Below, piece after piece: positions 56,401-64,000 of a stretch of DNA of 64,000 nt (within the stretch, counting starts at the first letter, position 1; each line of letters begins with the position of its first letter). The stretch is from contig SMSO01000008.1 in the NCBI GenBank assembly GCA_004764695.1, forward strand, positions 781,001-845,000, given 5' to 3'. The notes beneath the pieces are model-generated. The model saw nothing but the letters and a program-made list of their open reading frames with translations, was not told where the DNA came from and made no database searches. The translations under genes were made by a program, and so were the position numbers. This DNA is from Schizochytrium sp. TIO01. Its lineage: Eukaryota > Sar > Bigyra > Thraustochytrida > Thraustochytriidae.

Positions 56401-58803
56401 TCATATGGGCTTTACAATACGTTGATTGTCGCCGCTCAACGGAGGAGAGTTTTCTCTCTGAGCCTCATAAGATCGCATATTGTAAAATCCAGCGTAAATG
56501 CGTGACCCAACGACCAGAATAGCGCAAGACACAGTTGAGAAAAAGATGCAAATAGAAACGAAGAGGACCTTTAAGTTCTCCCCAATTCCACTACTCAATG
56601 ACACGAGAAGAGAAAATGCTGTAAGAATAGCAACATTGTAATTTGAGAAAAGCATGAACTTTGCTTCACTAAAAATAAGGCCAGGATATCGCCAAGTCTG
56701 GCTGGCTAATAGACAACTGAGGATAACAAATAAATATCCAGCTGCAACGAATACCATTAGCAGTATTGAGCTGTGAGGGCATATGAGCTCAGTCAAATCT
56801 AGGTCGTGATCCACGCTGTACTCTACTGGTGTGAACCCAGTTATAAGATACCAAAAAATGCATGGGATAGCGCCTGCTATGAAGCAAATGGGTGCATCAT
56901 AGGTGAGTAAGAAGCGCGCCTTCGCACGGCTTTCCCTGTTACCCCTATTAAAGACATTCAAAGCCACAACTATCGCATATTGTTTGATCAACAAAGTCCC
57001 AACGTAAAATGAAACCCCAAAGACTAAGAAGTGGAAGCGAAGGACACACCGAGTCTTTGTAATCTCTCCAATCGAAAACAGGGACGCTAAATTCATTAAT
57101 GCTGCTCCCAGAAGAAAGAGAGACAAAGTTCTGACCCTGGCAGCCCGAGTTGCTTGACGCCTACGGTACGTAATAAGTAATACAAAGCAAATCAAAAGAA
57201 TCCCGACGGATGCCCCAGTCAAGACCTTGATCACACTTGCCTCCGACGAGAATGAAGGTACGTAGTGACACAATGTGATCTTATGAATTTTCGTTGGAAG
57301 GGTCATTGTGGTCCAACGTGTTCTGTAAATAGTTGCGCTACGATTTGTTGAGCAAGGGTTCTTATCAACATCAATCAAAACGTTTCCATTATCTGTGTAA
57401 AGTGAGGTGTTATAGATTTCGACAATATCACGTAGACCGCTAGCTTGGCACTCACAAAGTTGATACGTCGGCTCGAGAATTTCATTTTGCCACACTTCGT
57501 TACTAAAGCGCTCTTTTACAGTGTCTTTCCAAGAGGTAACGGTACTTGTGTGCTCTTGAATCCATTGACACGCAATTTCATTCCATGTTATATTTTCATC
57601 AGAACTTTCATAGTATGAGTAAATCATCTGTTCCTGCTCAGAATTCGACTTATATCGAAATGCGTTTATTAGGAGGGCGGCATCTGGTTTCTCAAGCAGA
57701 ACTCTATTTGAGTACGCCTTACTCAATATATCGACAGGATAATCACAATCTGCTTGTCCAGTTGAGACCTTTTCCTGGCACGAGTTGCTTTTTTCGGGGA
57801 GAAAAATCCGAGTAAGATTGAATTTTTGAAATATTCCATGCGGCTCCCAGAAGTAAAAAAGTAGTGGTGTTTGGGTTGCATTTGCGTTGATTATTTCCCT
57901 TGCAATGACTGCTTCGTTGCCAGCATACTGCAAGGTCATATTTAAGCTCAAGTTTCGAATAATTTGTGCGTCGTATTCTCTCCATTTTTTTGAACTGCTG
58001 AGAAATCTCATTGCATGTGTTGGTACAAGATGTGGCGAGGTTGCGTTGCAGGTGAGAGTGTCATTGAAGCCACCGAATAATACAGGGGTGCCACCTAGAT
58101 CCTCTGAAGGAATGCATGGAAGGAAAACATCAGGCTGGGTATAGGTGTTCGCTGGACAACAGTTTAAAGAGGTCTCTGGGTTTGCAAAGATTGACTGATT
58201 AACAGATGAATGTAAATACCGCCAATACTCAATATTTGGGTCGATGTCTAGTGCAAAAGAGTTTGTATACCAGCCTATCTTTCCAACAAGACCCAAGCTG
58301 CCCGCATTAACTATGGACTCTTCCTGAAGAATGAATTGGCTGTTATCATCATTTTCTCCAGACGGCCAGTATTCTAAAACTGCGTCAGTCGAGCCATTAA
58401 TCATGCTTTGCCACTTTTCCTGGCCAATATCAACGCCTTCCAAAGTACTGAAATCGCCTTTAATCTCCACAGGGTACCCGAGAAATTCTTCGATAAGGAC
58501 CTTCATGACAAATGCATTTGCAAACGAACCAGCCCAGTCGCTTACACTGAGCTTCAAACTGCATGGGTAAGTTCCGTCCGCACTTGGTCCACAACGAAAG
58601 CGAGGATACCCATTCGACCACGGTGTTTCAGGAAAACAACAATTAGCTTCGCTTTTAGCGCATGAATACCGATACAGGTCGAGAGACGTACCCTGAGCTT
58701 GCTGAATTACAAGTGCAAGCACAATGGCAAAGACTCTAACTGACATGTGGCCATGCCTTAATCGATCACCCCAAGTTGAGTCGATCGTTCGAGGTTTGTT
58801 CAT
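56401..58803 (-). CDS. Class C GPCR with OpuAC/ProX-like binding ectodomain, copy 1
   Basis: The frame is 800 aa. Met20 (ATG at 58746) precedes the signal peptide directly (MSVRVFAIVLALVIQQAQG) and is the more likely start. The ectodomain (about 50-510) resembles glycine-betaine/choline-type ABC substrate-binding proteins: LSVSDWAGSFANAFVMKVLI, LGYPVEIKGDF, DAVLEYWPSGE, LVGKIGWYTN, LLFYFWEPHGIFQKF. The 7TM part (about 535-785) is class C: a first helix GILLICFVLLITYRRRQATR, AARVRTLSLFLLGAALMN, and the typical SEAKFMLFSNYNVAILTAF in the TM6 region. A bacterial-type osmolyte-binding domain joined to a metabotropic-glutamate-like 7TM is an unusual receptor that may sense betaine or related solutes. 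Confidence 0.9.
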   Translation of the reverse strand: MNKPRTIDSTWGDRLRHGHMSVRVFAIVLALVIQQAQGTSLDLYRYSCAKSEANCCFPETPWSNGYPRFRCGPSADGTYPCSLKLSVSDWAGSFANAFVMKVLIEEFLGYPVEIKGDFSTLEGVDIGQEKWQSMINGSTDAVLEYWPSGENDDNSQFILQEESIVNAGSLGLVGKIGWYTNSFALDIDPNIEYWRYLHSSVNQSIFANPETSLNCCPANTYTQPDVFLPCIPSEDLGGTPVLFGGFNDTLTCNATSPHLVPTHAMRFLSSSKKWREYDAQIIRNLSLNMTLQYAGNEAVIAREIINANATQTPLLFYFWEPHGIFQKFNLTRIFLPEKSNSCQEKVSTGQADCDYPVDILSKAYSNRVLLEKPDAALLINAFRYKSNSEQEQMIYSYYESSDENITWNEIACQWIQEHTSTVTSWKDTVKERFSNEVWQNEILEPTYQLCECQASGLRDIVEIYNTSLYTDNGNVLIDVDKNPCSTNRSATIYRTRWTTMTLPTKIHKITLCHYVPSFSSEASVIKVLTGASVGILLICFVLLITYRRRQATRAARVRTLSLFLLGAALMNLASLFSIGEITKTRCVLRFHFLVFGVSFYVGTLLIKQYAIVVALNVFNRGNRESRAKARFLLTYDAPICFIAGAIPCIFWYLITGFTPVEYSVDHDLDLTELICPHSSILLMVFVAAGYLFVILSCLLASQTWRYPGLIFSEAKFMLFSNYNVAILTAFSLLVSLSSGIGENLKVLFVSICIFFSTVSCAILVVGSRIYAGFYNMRSYEAQRENSPPLSGDNQRIVKPI

Positions 58804-59743
58804 ACGGGTAACAGGCGGCCACAGTACCAGACCATGAGAGAATATAGTTCATTAATTGTTGACTACAAATACTCTTTGAATAATTTGGTTGGTTACCTTT
58901 TGATGTTACAAAAAGATTAGTTGGTTCCAATACTGTTCTTTCAAGTAGAATCCGTTGAGATGAACTCTTGTTAGGCTATGAGTACCACAGTGCATCGTGC
59001 TGGGGGGGGTAGATGGACTTAATTGTCAATCGAGAGGTTGGGACATCCAATCTGAGTGAGTTTTTTGATATGGTCTGACTGGAAAGTTAAGATAGTCTAT
59101 CTGTGCCGGTTTATCAGAATAAGGAGATGCGGATGCAGAGAGAATTAAGATATTTCAAAAGTTTTTATACTAGCAACATTTGGTGACCACACAGGTACAC
59201 AACATGTTTCCGTTGGTTCCTGAGGGTCATATAACAGTAGCTAGCCTCTCTACGCTGACAATTTTGATGTGCAACGAATAAGTATGAGAAAAACAAGAAA
59301 ACCGGAAGAGCTTTTAAGTAACAACTTTTACGAAATAAGCTATCTGTATAACCTTTTGTTTCGGGGAAAACAGTGAGGACCAATGAGGTCATTCAATCTC
59401 TAGATTAATCTCCCAGATCAAACTGCCACTATCCCCACATAGAAAGACCTTGAAGCATACAGCTGGCATTCTTAACGGAGAGATAGAATAGAGCAAAAGA
59501 AAGAAAGGAACGTTTACTTCATTGGAGCAACATTTGGACCAGTTTAAAACTACATTCTAATAGTGTCTGTGTTTTCACTTGCACAGAAGAGTTATATGAG
59601 GATGTTATATGGGAATATAAGATCGAGATTACTTTGGTTTTAACAAATTCTACGACGTTACAATCTTCAATTTTCATGTGATGCATTCTTAAGTCTTCAC
59701 GATAATACATAAATGAATATGGTGTCATCGTTTCTTATTATTT
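58804..59743. other. Intergenic, no clear gene
   Basis: Upstream region of the first receptor gene. A hydrophobic frame at 59165-59392 (-) starts with ATG but resembles nothing known, so it is not called. No repeat is seen. Confidence 0.4.
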
Positions 59744-60103
59744 TTAACACTCAATGAATAAACTTCTCGTAAATAATTGAAACATTCTATGGAAGCTACC
59801 TTTATGAAAGGAAGAATCTTCTTGTGCGTCGATCGAATGAGAAAGGCAGACATTTAGAATACCTCCAAAAAGATACAAGAAGCCGTCACCAACATAAGCC
59901 AAACTGAAGAAAACAAATGGGTAACCAAAGGCCCCAAAGGTTGTATAAACTGCAATTAAGTATTTGGACTTCCTAATTTTATAAGAAGATAGCTCTTGCA
60001 AGACAAAAGAGTAATTTCCCAAAGCAAGAATGCATTAAGTAAGCCCAAGGAAAAGTGTTAGCAAAGTAAACTTGAATACAGAAGGATAGAGATGTTTTAG
60101 CAT
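59744..60103 (-). pseudogene. Small multi-pass membrane protein remnant with in-frame stop
   Basis: From an ATG at 60103 the frame reads MLKHLYPSVFKFTLLTLFL and meets a TAA after 22 codons. It then continues open for about 95 codons with two further hydrophobic helices (KYLIAVYTTFGAFGYPFVFF and DGFLYLFGGILNVCL). The smooth membrane-protein pattern across the stop suggests one former gene, perhaps a receptor fragment. It sits between the two receptor paralogues. Evidence is limited. Confidence 0.35.
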
Positions 60104-60174
60104 TATAATGCTCGTTTCATATATCTGTTTTCTCTTGGAGAAAAGCTGTTTTTACTTAACTTGATCAGTTCGGC

Positions 60175-62592
60175 TCATTTGGGAATCGCATTTGAAGTGC
60201 TGACTCTAGTTGTCACCACATGACTTGAAGCACCATAATTAGACGCAACGTAATTTGATGTGGCTGGTGCACCAACTTGTGACGTAACAGAGGCTGTTGG
60301 GGAGTTCGTTGTGCGCTTTGCACGCATGTCATAAATAGCAGCATATACGCGAGAACCGACAACAAGAAGAGCACACGAGGTAGTGCAGAAAAATACACAG
60401 AGAGCTACAAACAGAGATTTCAAAGTTGGCTGCATACCTTCAGTAAGTGTGACAAAAAGAGAAAACGCTGTGAGAATCGCAACATTATAGTTCGAAAAGA
60501 GCATAAACTTGGCCTCATTGAAAATCAGCCCAGAAAAGTTCCGCGTCTGGCTCGCAAGCATACAGCTGGCTACAATTGTCATGTAGCACACCGCGATGAT
60601 CAACATCAAAAGAGTCGTGTTGGAAGGGCAAACTTCTTCCGTCACCCCAAGAGTTGAATCTGCCACAACTTGGACAGGGACAAATCCTGCCACAAGAACC
60701 CAGATCAAAGTGCAAATTCCACCACAAATAAGACAAGCAGCGAGTTCGTATCGCATGAAAATGGTGGCCTTCTTTGTACTCTTTTTATCAAGCTTGTACT
60801 TGGCACGCATCAATGAGTTGATGGTGTACTGCTTGATCAACAGAGTTCCTACAAAGAGAAAAAAGCCAAAAAGAAGAAAGGAAAAGCGCAAACCACATTT
60901 GATTGCAGTGGGCTTCCCAACATCAAAGATACATGAAATGTTCATGAGTGCAGCACCAAAAAGCAGATAGGACAAGGTCCGGATACGAGCACTTTTCACA
61001 GCTTGTACGTTACGATATATAATGACCGCAGCAAAGCACAGAGTCATCACAAGGCAAGCCATGATGGCTAAGACATACACAACTGTTTCTTCAGGACTTC
61101 CATTAGGAATGTATGCACACTGGATCGTCTTCACGACTGTAGTCTCATAATATAGCATAGTCCAGCGAGTTCGATACACAGAGTAGCTACGCTCTGAAGA
61201 GCACGGATCCTCGTCGGGGTCAATCTCAACATTGCCATCAGCCATGTAATTCGAGTTGTCGTACACAGCAACAACATTTCGAGAACTATCAGTCTCGCAA
61301 TCGCAAGAATAATACGATGGTGTGAGAGTCTCAGACATCCATACTTGGCCTGTGAACTTGTGTTCAACAGCACTTGTCCAAGTGTTTGTGGTGGCGTTGT
61401 TTGCAGTGACCCACTTACAAGCAATCTCGTTCCAAGACATAGAACTATTATCCAATTGATCTAGCAACATCTCTTCCTGTTGTGTGTTTGAGGTGTATGC
61501 GAACGCATTCAAAAAGAGCGCTACGTCTGGCATATCATCCTCCATAGCTGTTGAGTATGCCTTGGATAGAATATCTGTGGCGTAACCACAATCTCCTGTT
61601 CCATTCTCGATCTTTTCCTCGCACTCAGTCGTGTATTCAGGAAGAATAACACTCGTGAGATCATACTTTTGGAAAAGACCGTGAGGCGCCCAAAAGTAAA
61701 ATACACGAGGTATACCAGAAGCTTCTGCTTTGCCAACCTCTTCAATGATTTTATCCTCAGTGACTGCATACTCGATTGTCAAATTAAAGTCGAGGTTGGC
61801 GATAATTTGGCTATCATGCTGAGACCAATCCATCGCACCAGCAAGAAAAGGTGCAGTCAACAATGATATGTTTGTGGCGCCATCACACTGACTGTAGTCT
61901 GCGAAACCGCCGTTTGCAACAGGAGTGCCGCCATCTGCCTCGATGGGCATACATGGCAGACTCGAGGTTGGCATGGAATAAGGGTCAGATGTACAACATG
62001 GGATTTCAGAAACGTTGGGGTCGACAAACATATCGAGGTTTTCCTTCAAGGTGCGCCAATACTCGAGCGCTGGGTCCTCGTCAAGAGCGAAAGAGTTCAT
62101 GAACCATCCAATCTTTCCAGTAAGACCATTCGAGCCAGCGTTGATTACTGTTCCATCTTCGAGTGTGTATTTACGAATGCTTTCTTTGTGTCCTGATGGC
62201 CAATATTCTAAAATAGTGTCAATCTCCCTGGTGGCCATAGCACTCCACATAGTATTTTCTGAATACACATTTGACATATCCGAATAGTCAGCTGCAATTT
62301 CTACCGGGTATCCGAGGAACTCCTCGATGAAGATTTTAGCGACGTATACATTTACAAAACTACCGGCCCAGTTGTTGACACCAATATGGACACTGCAAGG
62401 GTACGTGCCATTTTCGTCCATAGAACACCTGAATCGGGAGAAGTTACGTGGCCATCTTGACTCTGAGAAGCAACAGTTCGCATCATCTGAAGCGCATGAG
62501 TCTATCAATGGGTCTGTCCGCAAAGCCGTCGTCGTGGTTGGCGCTAGAGCAAGCGATGCTACAAAGAGGATGCATATTAGTTTCCACGACAT
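60175..62592 (-). CDS. Class C GPCR with OpuAC/ProX-like binding ectodomain, copy 2
   Basis: An 805-aa paralogue of the receptor at 56.4 kb, in the same orientation, starting at ATG with a signal peptide (MSWKLICILFVASLALAPT). The ectodomain keeps the same landmarks: VHIGVNNWAGSFVNVYVAKI, LGYPVEIAADYS, DTILEYWPSG, VFYFWAPHGLFQKYDL, EIACKWV. The 7TM part has IYRNVQAVKSARIRTLSYLL, FLFVGTLLIKQYTINS and NEAKFMLFSNYNVAILTAF. Its Ser/Thr/Asn-rich cytoplasmic tail is longer than that of copy 1. Paired Cys at matching places suggest the same disulfides. Divergence between copies means the duplication is not recent. Confidence 0.9.
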   Translation of the reverse strand: MSWKLICILFVASLALAPTTTTALRTDPLIDSCASDDANCCFSESRWPRNFSRFRCSMDENGTYPCSVHIGVNNWAGSFVNVYVAKIFIEEFLGYPVEIAADYSDMSNVYSENTMWSAMATREIDTILEYWPSGHKESIRKYTLEDGTVINAGSNGLTGKIGWFMNSFALDEDPALEYWRTLKENLDMFVDPNVSEIPCCTSDPYSMPTSSLPCMPIEADGGTPVANGGFADYSQCDGATNISLLTAPFLAGAMDWSQHDSQIIANLDFNLTIEYAVTEDKIIEEVGKAEASGIPRVFYFWAPHGLFQKYDLTSVILPEYTTECEEKIENGTGDCGYATDILSKAYSTAMEDDMPDVALFLNAFAYTSNTQQEEMLLDQLDNSSMSWNEIACKWVTANNATTNTWTSAVEHKFTGQVWMSETLTPSYYSCDCETDSSRNVVAVYDNSNYMADGNVEIDPDEDPCSSERSYSVYRTRWTMLYYETTVVKTIQCAYIPNGSPEETVVYVLAIMACLVMTLCFAAVIIYRNVQAVKSARIRTLSYLLFGAALMNISCIFDVGKPTAIKCGLRFSFLLFGFFLFVGTLLIKQYTINSLMRAKYKLDKKSTKKATIFMRYELAACLICGGICTLIWVLVAGFVPVQVVADSTLGVTEEVCPSNTTLLMLIIAVCYMTIVASCMLASQTRNFSGLIFNEAKFMLFSNYNVAILTAFSLFVTLTEGMQPTLKSLFVALCVFFCTTSCALLVVGSRVYAAIYDMRAKRTTNSPTASVTSQVGAPATSNYVASNYGASSHVVTTRVSTSNAIPK

Positions 62593-64000
62593 TACGAGCG
62601 TATTTGGTGCAACGCCTCGAATGAATTCTTATGAATGACCTTGATCTCGAATTCTGGCTTTGTCGGAGAAAAATTAGTAGTTCTTTTTTATATTTTCTTA
62701 AATGCTTTTTTTTTAGTTAAATTTTTTATAATCACGGTTTGATGAGTCAAGACTCATTTTCTTGATTCACAAGCAGTGCACCAAGGAGGCACATATTAGA
62801 AGAATAGAGCCAATAAAAAAGTGTTGTTTTGTGAGAGATGCAACTGTCTCTAGATATCGTTGTATAACCAGTGTGCTTTTCTGTTCCGTCATCTTTTTTA
62901 ATTTTTATTTTTTTTAAGAGTCCACTTTTTCCAATTGACCAGAACAAACACAAATATAAGAATAAGAATACCTAAAGCTATGCATCTTGTTCCCGGGGCG
63001 AATTCGCAAAGCCACTGTTCGTGTGAGACAGCTTGGCGAGTCCTGAGATTCGTTTGACGAACAAAAATACAAAGCGAAATAGAGAGTCGTATTAGAGGGA
63101 CTAGGTACCTCACGCGCTAAGCGCGGGAACAAGTAACGCAAAAAACAACGAAAGAGACAGTGGTTTGGGGAAGTTGGTTCTCATTTTGTCTCCACACATG
63201 GAGCCGGTAGATAGCTAGATCGGCACAGAGAGGAGCAAGGGACGATTTTTAGCCCTAGATCCTGTTGTCTCTATTCAACAGGTCACAGTATGGTATGCCC
63301 TAGCTCTTGCGACATGAGATTCATTCATATTGGTTCCAAACTAAATTTCATAGAGTGCATGTTAGTCAACGGTGAAATCAATTCGAGTCAACCAGACCAC
63401 CTATGTTTGAGTTTATAGACAAGGGGTTAAGTTCAAGTTACTACTTGGATCCACTGGGCTCAGAACAGTGAGGAACCAGGAGTCATGTGATAGTTCTTTT
63501 ATGTGCACTTGAATACATGTGGCAGATAGAGCCGTTGATCTTATCATTTAAGTCCACTCGGTCTCTCTAATACCTAAATTCTCTAGCAGATAACATAAAC
63601 ATCTTCCATCTCATAGATGGGCAGTGTATTATGAATGGTAAATGAGCATACCAACTATTGAAAACTAACAAATAGATGGAAAAATCCGTTGAGATAGAAT
63701 TAGTTTAGGTGTTGTATAGGGTTTTCTCAAGGATGTGGTTTAATGCTCTCCTCTTGTATAGGTACAGTGGTAATGATACATGTGAGCTGGGTTCAGCCTT
63801 TTCTGTGTTACTGTGTGACATCTAGGCCTATAGTTCATCTAATGCTGTACATCTTTGTATCCATAAGGGAGTTATCATGTTGTTCCAAGTAGGCAGTTTT
63901 AAACTCCAAATACTTTAGTGACTTGAAAACAAAAACACATTGTGCAATTTATGAGCTGAGCAGGACAAGGGCACACACGTTACGCATTCTTTTTTCTAGC
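62593..64000. other. Intergenic, no clear gene
   Basis: Upstream of the second receptor the DNA is AT-rich with T runs near 62690-62740. A short perfect palindrome, CGCGC-TAA-GCGCG, is near 63112-63125. No coding sequence or RNA gene is recognised to the end of the window. Confidence 0.4.

Overview
The window looks like nuclear DNA of a protist. Genes are long and mostly intronless, on both strands, with wide spacers, no bacterial operons, and eukaryote-only families: a PA200/Blm10-type proteasome activator, an ADA2/ADGF-type adenosine deaminase, class C GPCRs, and candidate cilium proteins. A labyrinthulid/thraustochytrid-type stramenopile would fit (few introns, unusual GPCRs, known hosts of integrated large DNA viruses), but that placement is inference. 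Several reading frames open at a non-ATG codon; for those I give the first in-frame ATG as the start.

Host part 1 (about 1-28 kb): protoporphyrinogen oxidase (-), an unknown small ORF (+), a coiled-coil protein with faint ATRIP-like features (+), a PA200-like activator (-), an HtrA/Omi-type serine protease (+), an F-P-x-I-N repeat protein (-) head-to-head with a large CFAP92-like protein (+), a short TIR-like gene (+), a protein with two HUWE1-type UBM motifs (-), and an ADA2-like deaminase (-). From 28.2 to 30.5 kb there is GC-rich sequence full of microsatellites with no credible gene.

Viral island (about 30.6-55.7 kb): composition becomes AT-rich and gene packing becomes very tight (ATGA and TGATG overlaps, divergent starts 60-110 bp apart with TATA-like boxes, convergent ends touching or overlapping). 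Its genes are those of a large eukaryotic DNA virus: a TBP-like protein, a TFIIB-like factor, a DEDDh exonuclease, a poxvirus A22/RuvC-type Holliday junction resolvase, a 1503-aa protein with a viral Ulp1-like cysteine-protease module and a long Glu/Ser/Asp tail, a Cys/His-knuckle plus PD-(D/E)XK protein, a heliorhodopsin, a membrane glycoprotein, and a membrane-anchored M11-type metalloprotease. Heliorhodopsins are known from mirusviruses and from some Emiliania huxleyi viruses, so a mirusvirus-related element is the leading guess. No capsid, portal, terminase, DNA polymerase or RNA polymerase gene is here, so the island is a fragment, a decayed copy or a rearranged piece.

The most unusual content is a pair of about 700-aa proteins (37.65 and 49.40 kb), each joining a coiled coil, a PD-(D/E)XK nuclease with a Cys/His knuckle and a minimal protein kinase with an intact active site. 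Their upstream DNA is repeated (about 0.8 kb, including 247 bp that are identical by eye), while the coding regions have diverged strongly. Beside the second copy lies a frameshifted P-loop NTPase pseudogene. This resembles the modular nuclease/kinase/NTPase effectors of the Crinkler type, here inside a viral element.

Host part 2 (about 55.7-64 kb): two tandem paralogous receptors that fuse a glycine-betaine-type (OpuAC/ProX) periplasmic-binding-like ectodomain to a class C GPCR 7TM, with a small broken membrane-protein gene between them, then about 1.4 kb without a recognisable gene.
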